46,396 nt of DNA from Halonatronomonas sp964558325 (GCA_964558325.1 CAZLCX010000014.1:1-46396); one strand, 5' to 3'. Positions 1 to 8,476 are shown, counted from the stretch's first letter. Made by a program: numbers and translations. The notes: generated from the sequence alone by a model not told the origin.

Positions 1-1220
1 CGACCTTAAACAGTGACCCTGAAATTCTTTCAGCATCCAAAAATAATCAATTTGAGATTTATGATTATACAACTCCAAATGATAACCATTATGATAAACA
101 ATGGGGAAGCTCATCTATGAGATTGCCTCAGACCTGGAGGGATAATGCTGGAAGCAATAGAGTTAGAATTGCAGTGCTAGATACTGGGATTGATGATAGA
201 CATGCAGACCTTGAGCCCAATCTCAATGTAAATGATGGCTACAACTTTGCTCATGATGATACTGACACGATGGATAGACATGGACATGGAACTCATGTTT
301 CCGGAATTATTGGGGCAGTTGGTAATAATGAATATGGAGTTGCTGGTGTAATGTGGGATGTAGAGATGATACCTGTTAAAGTACTTGGAGATGGCGGTGG
401 TGGTTCAGAATGGTCTGTAGCTCAAGGTATCTTATATGCTGCTGGTTTATTAGAAGAAAATAAAATCGAACCTGTTGATGTAATGAATTTATCTCTTGGA
501 ATTGATGGAACTGGTGATGAACCTGAATTAATTAAAGATGCTGTTATAAAAGCTGATCAAGCTGGTGTTATATTAATCGCTGCTGCTGGAAATACTGGAA
601 CTAGAAATGTCGGTTACCCTGCTAAATTTGATGAAATGATAGCTGTAGGTGCTTTGACATATAATTCAAATGGTGCTCCTGAGTTAGCAAGTTATTCAAG
701 TTATGGCCCAGAAATAGAAGTTGTTGCACCCGGAACAGATATTTATAGTACAATAGAGGATCAATATATTACAGATATGTCTGGTACTTCAATGGCTTCC
801 CCACAGGTTGCTGGTCTCGCCGGTTTAATGATAGCAGACGGAGTTCCTAATTCTGAGATTAGAGATTTGTTAAAAGATACAGCCATTGATCTTGGTAGTA
901 ACGGTTTTGATGAAGAATATGGCTACGGTATGGTGAATAGTTACTGGGCAGCAAATCAAGCTACTGAACTTAATATCATGGTTGGAACTAAAGATGGCGA
1001 ACAGTTTAATTCAGTTGCCACAACTACTGTTTCAATTACTGATAACACATTTACTCTTGAAAATGTTCCTGCTGGTGAATATGAAGTTATTAGCTGGCTC
1101 GATGTTAGAGATAATAATGCTATAGAAAACGGAGACTATTTCAACTCTACTGGAACTATGAATTTACAAAATAGTCAATATGAAATAGACTTTAATTTAG
1201 AAGAATATAACCAGAACTAA
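1..1220 (+). CDS. Secreted subtilisin-like serine protease (S8), 5' end outside window
   Basis: The reading frame is open from the first bases (codons from position 3), so the gene begins upstream; the ATG at 117 is internal. The visible 405 residues start with the end of a propeptide-like region and the typical subtilase entry motif PND-x-x-Y-x-x-QWG. Numbering from the Met at 117, the catalytic triad is Asp22 (VLDTGID), His57 (HGHGTHVSG) and Ser225 (GTSMASP), with the oxyanion Asn in AAAGNTG. About 80 residues after the catalytic domain form a small beta-rich domain of the kind often appended to secreted proteases. The signal peptide is not visible. It is convergent with the surface-assembly cluster; a link in function is only a guess. 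Confidence 0.93.
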   Translation, partial: TLNSDPEILSASKNNQFEIYDYTTPNDNHYDKQWGSSSMRLPQTWRDNAGSNRVRIAVLDTGIDDRHADLEPNLNVNDGYNFAHDDTDTMDRHGHGTHVSGIIGAVGNNEYGVAGVMWDVEMIPVKVLGDGGGGSEWSVAQGILYAAGLLEENKIEPVDVMNLSLGIDGTGDEPELIKDAVIKADQAGVILIAAAGNTGTRNVGYPAKFDEMIAVGALTYNSNGAPELASYSSYGPEIEVVAPGTDIYSTIEDQYITDMSGTSMASPQVAGLAGLMIADGVPNSEIRDLLKDTAIDLGSNGFDEEYGYGMVNSYWAANQATELNIMVGTKDGEQFNSVATTTVSITDNTFTLENVPAGEYEVISWLDVRDNNAIENGDYFNSTGTMNLQNSQYEIDFNLEEYNQN

Positions 1221-1260
1221 ATATTTTATTACCCCCTAATATTATAGTTGGTTCTTAAAT

Positions 1261-1290
1261 CCCCTGGCTTATTATCCGCCAGGGGGTTTT
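1261..1290 (+). terminator. Rho-independent terminator after the S8 protease
   Basis: CCCCTGGC (1261-1268) pairs perfectly with GCCAGGGG (1278-1285) around a 9-base loop, followed by TTTT. It lies between two convergent genes; the A-rich left flank is short, so it works best for the plus strand but may serve both. Confidence 0.85.
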
Positions 1291-1292
1291 AA

Positions 1293-2528
1293 TTAAAAAT
1301 CAAATTTAATTCCCACAATATATTGATTAACTCCCTCAATATCGCCTATTGCGCCTGCTATTAATTCCATCGACTCTCTAAATTGATAACCTGCTGAAAT
1401 CATTATTTCATCATTGTCACTTAAACCAGTTCTATATTTTAACCTGGCTGATAAAGGGCTGGCTATAAATTCTAATTCAGCTGACCAGATATCTCCAGAC
1501 TTAAATTCCTTATTACTAAAATCATAATAAATCGGATAATATGAACCTGCAATTTTAAAATGGGGGGATATTATTACTCTCTCACTTAAAACAATTCCTA
1601 AATTTATTTCTCCATTTAAATTCATTCCCCTTATCCCCAATTTCAGATCTTCATGAACTATTGCATCTAATCCAAATGTCAAATCATTTAACCCGTCATT
1701 AGCTTCAAATTTATAGGCTAATTTTCTTTCATAATCCATCACCATTATATCAATATCTAAATTAGATAAAATCTGAAAATAACTTGCAAATTCTATTTTT
1801 TTTTCTTCCTCTGGCCATAATAATTGATCAAACTGATTGAGATCTACAATTTTTTGTGCCTGGCTTTCTTCGCTAGTAACAATCTGGTGACTTATTTGAA
1901 CAGCAAAATACCTGGCCCGACTTGTCTCTCCCTTTGTTAAACTACCACTTATAGAACTATCCATATCCCATCTTACCAAACCAACTAATTTCCCACTATT
2001 AGACTCACTCCAGATTGTAGTTGTGATTCCTGTGTTTTCACCACTTCTAATGATTAAATCTGTTAAAACATTTTCATCTCTGTCTCGATAAACAGGTATT
2101 AAAGAAATATTTAATACCTCTTCTGTTCTATTTATAGCAGATGTTACATTCCCGGTGTTTAGTGAAACAATTTCTTCTGATAAAGATAAATTAACTTCTT
2201 CGTCAAAAAGTGTTAATAATATTACATCAGATACTTTATTTTCATTTTCTTGATTATTATATATATCAAGATTAAGCATTGTGCGTCCAGCTACTCCCAC
2301 AGCCTTTAAAAGATCAGCCTCTCTAAAAAATGAAAATATCTTTTCACCAGGAAAATTATATTCAAATTCTCTTAAACCAATTTTTTCTTGACTAACCTCT
2401 GTTAATTCTACTATTTTTAATTGATATGCTATAATCTCAGATAGATTATTTTCTTCAGAATAAATAGTTACAGGATTTAAGAAAGTTAATAGTAAAAGAA
2501 CAATTAAAAAGTATGAAATATATTTCAT
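1293..2528 (-). CDS. Secreted beta-rich protein, probable outer-membrane barrel, end of surface cluster
   Basis: The 411-residue product has a signal peptide (hydrophobic segment residues 4-22). The rest lacks further membrane helices; the second half (from about 235) is made of alternating polar/hydrophobic strands and ends in Lys-Phe-Asp-Phe, as outer-membrane barrels do with a terminal aromatic residue. The start has a good ribosome site (AGGAAGTGAT) and lies only 4 bases after the secretin stop, so the two are translationally linked. I do not recognise a family. It could be a channel, anchor or partner of the secretin; the size (about 400 residues) is far below that of a fimbrial usher (about 800). 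Confidence 0.75.
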   Translation of the reverse strand: MKYISYFLIVLLLLTFLNPVTIYSEENNLSEIIAYQLKIVELTEVSQEKIGLREFEYNFPGEKIFSFFREADLLKAVGVAGRTMLNLDIYNNQENENKVSDVILLTLFDEEVNLSLSEEIVSLNTGNVTSAINRTEEVLNISLIPVYRDRDENVLTDLIIRSGENTGITTTIWSESNSGKLVGLVRWDMDSSISGSLTKGETSRARYFAVQISHQIVTSEESQAQKIVDLNQFDQLLWPEEEKKIEFASYFQILSNLDIDIMVMDYERKLAYKFEANDGLNDLTFGLDAIVHEDLKLGIRGMNLNGEINLGIVLSERVIISPHFKIAGSYYPIYYDFSNKEFKSGDIWSAELEFIASPLSARLKYRTGLSDNDEIMISAGYQFRESMELIAGAIGDIEGVNQYIVGIKFDF

Positions 2529-2532
2529 ACTA

Positions 2533-3711
2533 TCACTTCCTGACTATTTCAGGGGTTAGAAATATCATTAATTCTCTCTCGGATTCTTTTTCTGTTTCCT
2601 GTCTAAACAACCATCTTAGTACTGGAATATCTCCTAAAATTGGAACTGCACTTGTAAATTCTATTTCTCGATTAAGAGTCATGCCCCCTAAAGTTAAAGT
2701 TTTCCCATTATCAGCATAAACCGTTGTATTCATTTCACTCCTTTTTACTACCAGCCTTTCCTGTCTCTCTTCGCTAAAATGGCTAATATCGGGATTAACA
2801 GATAACATTAATTGATCATCTGTTAAAATTCTAGGAGTTACATCTATTGATACACCAACATCTACTCTTTCTAATCTGGCAGTTGTGTCATTAGGTTGAA
2901 TAATAATAACCTGTTCTTCACCTATAAACAATGTTGCTGTTTCTCTGTCTTTCACTAATACACGGGGATTAGCTCTAATATTAACGTCTTCCTGTTGTTC
3001 CAAAAATCTTAGTCTGGTCTCTAATTCACCAAAGGTATCACCAAGCTGACTGGCAAAACCTGAACGATCATATAAGAATTGAAAAAAAGTATCTTCTGAA
3101 GTCTGATTAAGAAATCCAAAGAAATCTGCTCCTCGTTCTTTTAATAAATCGGTTGAAACCTCTGTTACAACCATCTGAATCATTATTTCTTTAGCTGGTG
3201 TATCTATCTTTTCAAGATCTAACTTAAATGCTTCAATTATCTCTGGAGTTGCGTTAATTGTAATTATATCTCTCTCTCCACTGCTTCTTAAATAGTTATC
3301 ATAATAAGCTGGTAATAACGCTCTTGCTTCACCGGCTGATATATATTTTAAACCTATAGTCTCTGTTTCAGCCATATACTGAAAATTAGGATTACGTGGG
3401 TCAGCCATGCTAACAAGATAATAATCATCAATTTTCCTAAAAGAATAACCACCACTAATTAACATCATATGCAGAGCCTGTTCTAATGGGATTTCTTCTA
3501 AATCTAAAGTAACTGTACCTCTTACACTATCATCGGCAATAATATTTACTCCAGTCTGCAAAGTGATTTCATTAAAAGCTTCTCTTATATCGGTATAAAA
3601 GAAAAAATTAGTTATAAGATGTTCTTCTGTTTCTTGAGCATGAATTGGAAAAGCAACTAAGAAAATCATTATTAAAACAATACTTATTATATTTTCTTTT
3701 CTAAAGCTCAT
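2533..3711 (-). CDS. Short secretin (type II/III secretion, PilQ/GspD superfamily)
   Basis: Secretins form gated rings in the outer membrane. This 392-residue protein has a signal peptide (1-25), one STN/N0-like domain (about 30-100), a NolW-like N1 repeat (about 112-172) and a secretin domain (about 175-392) with the family's closing motif, VPILGDIPVLRWLFR at 356-370 and LMIFLTPEIV near the end. It is much shorter than PilQ or GspD (600-700 residues): it has a single N1-type repeat and no S domain. Nothing in the window encodes the ATPase, platform protein or prepilin peptidase that accompany type II secretion or type IV pili. It sits between a two-domain Ig-like protein (14-base gap) and a barrel-like protein, so it probably exports or anchors the neighbouring subunits. 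Confidence 0.93.
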   Translation of the reverse strand: MSFRKENIISIVLIMIFLVAFPIHAQETEEHLITNFFFYTDIREAFNEITLQTGVNIIADDSVRGTVTLDLEEIPLEQALHMMLISGGYSFRKIDDYYLVSMADPRNPNFQYMAETETIGLKYISAGEARALLPAYYDNYLRSSGERDIITINATPEIIEAFKLDLEKIDTPAKEIMIQMVVTEVSTDLLKERGADFFGFLNQTSEDTFFQFLYDRSGFASQLGDTFGELETRLRFLEQQEDVNIRANPRVLVKDRETATLFIGEEQVIIIQPNDTTARLERVDVGVSIDVTPRILTDDQLMLSVNPDISHFSEERQERLVVKRSEMNTTVYADNGKTLTLGGMTLNREIEFTSAVPILGDIPVLRWLFRQETEKESERELMIFLTPEIVRK

Positions 3712-3725
3712 ATTTATCTCCTCCC

Positions 3726-5264
3726 TTAATTCACATTAACATTATCCTCTATTTCTTCTATATCTATTAAAAATTCTTGGCTGTCAAGTTCTACTCCTCT
3801 AGCTGTTAAAGTAACTAAAGCTTTATAGGTCCCAGGCATAATTCTATTTCTTTCAGTCATCATCTGACCTATTGCTTCTGGTAATACTCTTTCTTCTTCT
3901 GTTGAAAGAATCATATTGGCATACACTTCCTCTTCTTCATCTATAAGTTGAATCTTAGCCTCTGGTGAAATATGAATTAAACCATTATTCTTAAATGTCA
4001 AACTAAAGATGTGTTCATTTTCACCTTTGCTATGACTAAGATCCATTATTTCTGATTCTGGTTCTAGTTCTGTACCTACTATCGCTGATAAATCAAGTAA
4101 ATGAGTCTCTAGATTATCTCCTTGCTGATTATATACTTCTATTTCATAAAAACCATAATAGCCTGCTGGTTTTAAATCTCTAGAAGTTTTAAAGTTCAAT
4201 AATTGACGACCAACACCCCTGGATTGAATTGATATTTCACTCTCTCCTCTTGTTTCAAGTTCTAAATTGGAAAATATAGAATGTTGATAATCTGACCTTA
4301 TATCCACCGGTCTAGTTTTAACTACAATTGGATCAGAAGTTTTATTATTTAATTGTAAAACCTGGATTGAAGAAGTACCTGGTCGTAATGATAACTGAAT
4401 TTCTTCTGGTTCAACAGTGAGATATCTAATCGCCTCTTCTCTTAAAAATTCATCTCCTATTTCAATTGTCTGCCTTTGGATTATTTGTCGACCATCAGCA
4501 TATCTAAAGAATAGTTGCAATTCATAAGTCCCTGGGAAAAGTGGCTCTGTTACTTCTCCTTTATAAATTAGTTCACTATTAGGATACACTCGAAAGTTAT
4601 CTCTTCTAGCTATAGAAGTCACTTCACTAAAAACTGGAACTCTCTCTAAAAGTCTTCTGTCTTCTCCTCGTATAGTTATATCTGCTACAGCAGGAAAACT
4701 TAAATCTGTAGTGTTTTTAAAATGAGCTAATATTATTGGCTGATTATTTTCATCAGACTCTAAAGAAAAATCCAGTATTTCAACATTTGGTCTCTGACCA
4801 AGTCTATCAACATGAATATTAACCCTAATAGCATAACGCATTCTCATACTCATAAAGGAACCTGGTCTATCTACTGCATCAGTCTGTTGGACCATAATAA
4901 CAGCTGAATGAGAACCACTGCCATCAAAAGGCACATTTACTCTTCCTGTGATTATTCTTTCTTCATTAGCAGGTAATGTTATCTGTTCACTATCAAGAGT
5001 TATCCAATTTAAAATTTCGCTAGACTCGTCGTCAAATTCTCTATAAGTTAAAGTCCCATCAATATTTTGGACTGTGTTCATTAAATATAATTCAAAAGTA
5101 TCTCTAGCAACTCCAGCAGATAATTTTATCTGAAATTCTTCGCTATCTCCAGGCTCTAAATACAGGTTTATAACCATTGGGTTAACCTGCATTGCTGAAA
5201 TTTTCAAAGAAAAGCTCATAATTAAAGTTAATATTATAAATGCAATTGCAATTTTTTTCTTCAT
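3726..5264 (-). CDS. Secreted protein with two Ig-like, pilus-chaperone-like modules
   Basis: The protein has 512 residues. I place the start at the ATG at 5264 because AAGGTGAT lies 5 bases upstream; a GTG at 5273 is inside that ribosome site. A signal peptide covers residues 1-25. Two modules of about 230 residues begin alike, with NPMVINLYLEPG and then PEEIQLSLRPG, each followed by beta-strand-rich sequence. This opening (a Pro, alternating hydrophobics, PG) is typical of PapD-like periplasmic chaperones and DUF916-type surface proteins. I therefore infer that it binds or presents the secreted subunits encoded upstream. The assignment rests on pattern only; no catalytic motif is seen. There is no C-terminal membrane anchor. 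Confidence 0.7.
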   Translation of the reverse strand: MKKKIAIAFIILTLIMSFSLKISAMQVNPMVINLYLEPGDSEEFQIKLSAGVARDTFELYLMNTVQNIDGTLTYREFDDESSEILNWITLDSEQITLPANEERIITGRVNVPFDGSGSHSAVIMVQQTDAVDRPGSFMSMRMRYAIRVNIHVDRLGQRPNVEILDFSLESDENNQPIILAHFKNTTDLSFPAVADITIRGEDRRLLERVPVFSEVTSIARRDNFRVYPNSELIYKGEVTEPLFPGTYELQLFFRYADGRQIIQRQTIEIGDEFLREEAIRYLTVEPEEIQLSLRPGTSSIQVLQLNNKTSDPIVVKTRPVDIRSDYQHSIFSNLELETRGESEISIQSRGVGRQLLNFKTSRDLKPAGYYGFYEIEVYNQQGDNLETHLLDLSAIVGTELEPESEIMDLSHSKGENEHIFSLTFKNNGLIHISPEAKIQLIDEEEEVYANMILSTEEERVLPEAIGQMMTERNRIMPGTYKALVTLTARGVELDSQEFLIDIEEIEDNVNVN

Positions 5265-5295
5265 TGATATCACCTTTTCATTACTTATTTAAAGG

Positions 5296-5327
5296 ATAGC
5301 CAGAGAAGAATATTCTCCCCTGGCTAT
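5296..5327 (-). terminator. Strong stem-loop, probably a leaky terminator, after the main subunit gene
   Basis: ATAGCCAG (5296-5303) pairs with CTGGCTAT (5320-5327), and the inner bases continue the helix with a few G-U pairs in the minus-strand RNA. Only a short, interrupted T-run follows, so partial read-through to the Ig-like protein and secretin is expected. Confidence 0.65.
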
Positions 5328-5361
5328 ATATCTCTTTAAAGTTTCTTCAATTTATTCTTTT

Positions 5362-6249
5362 CTAGTCCATATCTGGTGCTGCTGCAAGTGTAAAGTCTAA
5401 AATTGTTGAATATTCTCCAGCAGGCATTGATGTTGCCTTTTCTAATAATAGAGCACCATTAATATGAACTAAAGTAGGTGTACATTCTCTAAATGGAATT
5501 GTTATTTCTGCTAAATCCATGTCGCCTTCTCCCATAATATTTAAGCTACTAATAAATGGCCATTCATTACTATCTGGCTGAGCTTGCCAACTGCCGCCAG
5601 TCATACCTTCAGCTGTATCTAAAACTGCCATTGTATTTTGAGTTAAAGAACCACGAACTATTAATTCGTTATTGTTAGTATAATCTTCTAATGCCCATCT
5701 ATCAATATTATAGTTATCTACATCGGTATAAGGAGAATAATCTCCAACGGTGAATGCTGGTAAAAACTCACTATCATCATGAAGATCATCAATATTTTCA
5801 GAAGATGAGAATCTAAACATTACTTCTGCATTGTTCCAGTCTGGGCCAAAGTCAAAGTCTGATGACATCGATAATACTGTGTCTACGTTAGCAGCTACTA
5901 CTAACATTTCAACATTATTATTATCTACATCATCTGCATTGATTGCTCCAGTTAAGCCTGAACCCAGTACAGTATTGAAATGACTTAATGCTGCATTTTC
6001 AGTAGCCCCACCATCACTGATATAAAGACCTGGAAGAGTTATATCCATGTCATTAAATAAACCGCTAAGGATAGTTTCTCCATCTTTATTTGTGAAGAAA
6101 TCAGTAACTATACCAAATTCTCCATAAGGTTGAATTTCAATGCCGACTTCTAACTGTGCATCGCCAAACTCATGACCATCTGCCATTACCATTGCACTAA
6201 AACCGAAAACTAAAACCATTGTTAAAAGAACTGTCATTAATTTTTTCAT
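5362..6249 (-). CDS. Secreted subunit-like protein, probable major structural component
   Basis: The 295-residue product starts at the ATG at 6249, 7 bases after AGGGGG. Residues 1-23 are a signal peptide ending MVMA. The mature protein is acidic, rich in Asp, Asn, Ser and Thr, and poor in Lys. It begins with VGIEIQPYGEF and ends with PAGEYSTILDFTL, two motifs echoed in the two subunit-like genes upstream. The ending resembles the last beta strands of fimbrial and spore-coat-U subunits. The gene has its own promoter and is followed by a strong stem-loop, the usual way of making one component in excess. I infer that it is the main building block of a surface fibre or layer. No known family is recognised. 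Confidence 0.7.
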   Translation of the reverse strand: MKKLMTVLLTMVLVFGFSAMVMADGHEFGDAQLEVGIEIQPYGEFGIVTDFFTNKDGETILSGLFNDMDITLPGLYISDGGATENAALSHFNTVLGSGLTGAINADDVDNNNVEMLVVAANVDTVLSMSSDFDFGPDWNNAEVMFRFSSSENIDDLHDDSEFLPAFTVGDYSPYTDVDNYNIDRWALEDYTNNNELIVRGSLTQNTMAVLDTAEGMTGGSWQAQPDSNEWPFISSLNIMGEGDMDLAEITIPFRECTPTLVHINGALLLEKATSMPAGEYSTILDFTLAAAPDMD

Positions 6250-6356
6250 TTTGTTACCCCCTATTTTTTTGTGTGAAATCAATCAGTCAATTACTTTCTT
6301 CTAGATACTAACTACTTTAAACCAACCTGGTTAGGGCCTCACCCCCTTTAATAAAT

Positions 6357-6384
6357 TTTATAGATAAGTTAACGACTAGGTCAA
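6357..6384 (-). promoter_or_regulatory. Promoter of the main subunit gene
   Basis: The minus strand reads TTGACC (6384-6379), a 16-base spacer and TATAAA (6362-6357). This gives a leader of roughly 100 bases with two short possible hairpins (around 6320-6345). I could not match the leader to a known riboswitch. Confidence 0.55.
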
Positions 6385-6434
6385 TAAAATATATTGGTTA
6401 ACCTTTGATTTATTAAACCAAAAGGATTACCCGA

Positions 6435-7052
6435 TTAATCATTTACAGCTGATACTGTATAAAGTATCTCACCACTATAGTCTCCTGCATGGATTTCAAA
6501 CCAGTTTCCTTCTGCTGCCCAGAAATAACCAATAACTATATCTAATTCATGTCTACCTGGCTTAAATCTATAAAAATCAGAACTTTCTATCCTATTATCT
6601 TTTCTTAATATCGAACCCATTATGCTCTCCTGATTTAAAGAACTCAAATCATTTCCGGCTGGTATAAGTGAGGCAGTTAATCCGAAAGATTTTGGTTTCA
6701 TCTCATCTCTTATGGATCTACTATTATTCTGCTCTTCCCAGGTTCCCAACGGTAACGTTCTACCTGTTTTTTTATTTATTATTTCTGAACTTTCCCAGCT
6801 TAAATGGACATCTATATTATTTGTTAATATAAGACCCGTTCTCTCTTCTCGAATTTCTTCTCCCGGCCAAGGTTTTTCAAATAATATCTGAATATCATCT
6901 GATTTAAGATCTATAGTAGCATATGGTGATATATTAATTATAAGCTCTTGACTTACTGTATTGTCAGCACTATTTACAAAGCTAGCACTAAAAGCCGTTA
7001 TCATAGTTATAAATAACAAATAAGATATTAATTTAATTAAAATAGATTTCAT
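6435..7052 (-). CDS. Secreted subunit-like protein, 205 residues
   Basis: The start is the ATG at 7052, behind AAGGAGGAG. Residues 1-29 are a signal peptide. The mature sequence begins with LIINISPYATIDL and ends with HAGDYSGEILYTVSAVND. Both ends match the 295-residue neighbour and the C-terminal half of the 298-residue neighbour. This supports a single beta-sandwich family present in three versions. It has no cysteine in the mature part, so no disulfide as in classical type 1 pilins. It is probably a minor subunit or adaptor of the same assembly. I do not recognise a database family. Confidence 0.68.
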   Translation of the reverse strand: MKSILIKLISYLLFITMITAFSASFVNSADNTVSQELIINISPYATIDLKSDDIQILFEKPWPGEEIREERTGLILTNNIDVHLSWESSEIINKKTGRTLPLGTWEEQNNSRSIRDEMKPKSFGLTASLIPAGNDLSSLNQESIMGSILRKDNRIESSDFYRFKPGRHELDIVIGYFWAAEGNWFEIHAGDYSGEILYTVSAVND

Positions 7053-7102
7053 ATAAACTCCTCCTTGACTTAAGTTTTTTACCATAACTATATAATAGGT
7101 CT

Positions 7103-7999
7103 TTAATATTCTAATTCTCTAATAGTAAATATTATTTCCCCAAAATATTTCCCAGCTATTTGTTCTAGCCAATTAGAATCTAGTTGAACAGCAATTTGAA
7201 TCTCTATATTATCACCTACTAAATCATTTCCAGTCATTATTATTTTTTCTCCCTCTATTGATAGAGGAGTAAAATCATCTTCATTAAGTTCTATATCTCT
7301 TCCAAGTCTACTTGTCTTGATATTATATAATATATTCTGTTGTTGAATAACTGCTGTATTATCAGTATTAGTCAAAGTTAAGGCTTCATCCATTATCATA
7401 GAAGTTATCTCCCAGTTACTATGATTAGTGCTAATTATAAGCTCAATCATTTCATCTGCCAGGTAAATCTTCCCATTTTTGGGTCGATCAATATTAATTT
7501 CTATTTGATTGTCTTTTATAAATATTTTTAAAAAAGGTTTAACTGTTATACTCAAATTAATCTCTAAATCAATACCATTTAGATAAATATTACCTTGATA
7601 TTTGCCTGGCCTAAGATTGGCTGCTTCAGGTGTTAATTCGATTTGTATCCAGCTACTAGCCTCTGAACCAGCCATTAAAAGGAAGTTGTTATAAGAGCTT
7701 GGATCAAAATTACCTCTAGGAGTAATCACATTAATTAAATTTTCTGGTATTGTTTCTCCTTGACCATTTTTTAAACTAAATGGTTCAATAAATATACTTT
7801 CTTTGCTTGCTTTTTCACTTTCTTTTCTAGATATTATTATCTTTTCAGATACAATTGTACCTGGTTCTTCAATCTGTAGATTGATTTCATATTCAGAAGC
7901 TCTTATCTCCTGAGCTATTGTTTTTTTAGAAAAAACTATTAAAATAAAAATTATTAGAATTATAATTACAAAAAATTTATTATTCCTATCTATCTTCAT
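7103..7999 (-). CDS. Secreted two-domain protein: Ig-like half plus subunit-like half
   Basis: The 298-residue product starts at the ATG at 7999, behind AGGAGGGG, and has a strong hydrophobic leader (residues 8-29). Residues about 30-148 are beta-rich and end RPGKYQGNIYLNG, like an Ig-type module. Residues about 150-298 begin with LSITVKPFLKIFI and end with IAGKYFGEIIFTI, matching the 205-residue protein downstream at both ends. It thus looks like a module fused to a subunit domain, which in pilus systems is the layout of a tip adhesin or of a chaperone-fused subunit. The role is inferred from layout only. Confidence 0.68.
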   Translation of the reverse strand: MKIDRNNKFFVIIILIIFILIVFSKKTIAQEIRASEYEINLQIEEPGTIVSEKIIISRKESEKASKESIFIEPFSLKNGQGETIPENLINVITPRGNFDPSSYNNFLLMAGSEASSWIQIELTPEAANLRPGKYQGNIYLNGIDLEINLSITVKPFLKIFIKDNQIEINIDRPKNGKIYLADEMIELIISTNHSNWEITSMIMDEALTLTNTDNTAVIQQQNILYNIKTSRLGRDIELNEDDFTPLSIEGEKIIMTGNDLVGDNIEIQIAVQLDSNWLEQIAGKYFGEIIFTIRELEY

Positions 8000-8026
8000 A
8001 ATTGACCCCTCCTAATTCCTGGATCA

Positions 8027-8284
8027 TTAAATTTTAGTTTCTTTTTCATCATTTTCGCTCCACCGACGAAAACTATATTCAGCATCAGGATAACCAAGTG
8101 TATCTAGTGCATCATTTATTAATGTGACCAACTCCAGAAAACTTCTAAACGATCTGACCTGTCTTCTATCCTGGTTCAGCCACTCTATTTCTCCCTGGAT
8201 TGAAGATGACTGCCTGAAATTTATTTTTATCAGAAAATATGTTGGTTGTTTATCTAATTTTTTTTCTTCTGGCAGTTTATTCAC
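8027..8284 (-). CDS. Small cytoplasmic protein, first gene of the surface cluster
   Basis: This 85-residue protein has no signal peptide or membrane segment. It starts behind an extended purine-rich ribosome site (AGGAGGGGG then AGGTGA). The core, QGEIEWLNQDRRQVRSF then LELVTLINDALD, suggests a small beta-plus-helix domain. Being the first gene after the regulated promoter, it may be an early regulatory or feedback factor for the cluster. I cannot name a family with confidence. Confidence 0.65.
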   Translation of the reverse strand: MNKLPEEKKLDKQPTYFLIKINFRQSSSIQGEIEWLNQDRRQVRSFRSFLELVTLINDALDTLGYPDAEYSFRRWSENDEKETKI

Positions 8285-8325
8285 CTCAACCCCCTCCTGC
8301 TCATATTTAACTTTGATGTATTTCG

Positions 8326-8331
8326 ATTATA
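8326..8331 (-). promoter_or_regulatory. -10 box of the surface cluster promoter
   Basis: A perfect TATAAT lies on the minus strand 42 bases upstream of the small-protein start. The expected -35 position (8349-8354) reads ACCAGT, a very poor -35 box, which is typical of promoters that need an activator. The phased heptamer array begins right there. Confidence 0.65.
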
Positions 8332-8350
8332 TAACAAAAAAAAAGACCAC

Positions 8351-8412
8351 TGGTCATATCTCAGTCACGTGCTACTTTTATTCCAGTCACATTTCAGTCA
8401 TATCTCAGTCAC
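8351..8412 (-). promoter_or_regulatory. Phased direct-repeat operator, CAGTCAC heptamers every 11 bp
   Basis: On the plus strand CAGTCAC occurs at 8362, 8384 and 8406, CAGTCAT at 8395, and a weaker TGGTCAT at 8351. Start-to-start distances are 11, 22, 11 and 11; the slot at 8373 is degenerate. Heptamers one helical turn apart, reaching the -35 region, are the known binding pattern of SARP/BTAD-family activators. The gene next to the array encodes such a protein, so it is the obvious ligand. Confidence 0.72.
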
Positions 8413-8416
8413 ACGC

Positions 8417-8440
8417 AAAAAGGCCCCCTCTAGGGGACCT
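8417..8440 (-). terminator. Terminator of the regulator gene
   Basis: In minus-strand RNA AGGUCCCC pairs with GGGGGCCU around UAGA (8421-8440) and is followed by a run of five U. It separates the regulator gene from the surface cluster promoter. Confidence 0.88.
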
Positions 8441-8476
8441 ATTAAAATAGTCATAATTGTTTTAATTTCAATAATC

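Noticed and set aside
6286..6296. Further regulator heptamers (TCAA TCAG TCAA) in the main subunit leader
   Set aside because: Only a 4-base periodicity is seen and no 11-bp phasing, so similarity to CAGTCAC is probably chance.
6283..6434. Riboswitch (for example c-di-GMP) in the leader of the main subunit gene
   Set aside because: Only two short hairpins are visible and none of the conserved blocks of c-di-GMP or other riboswitches I know could be matched.
8351..8412. CRISPR-like short repeats
   Set aside because: Units are 7 bases at 11-base steps with no spacers of usual size and no cas genes; the pattern is that of a protein operator.
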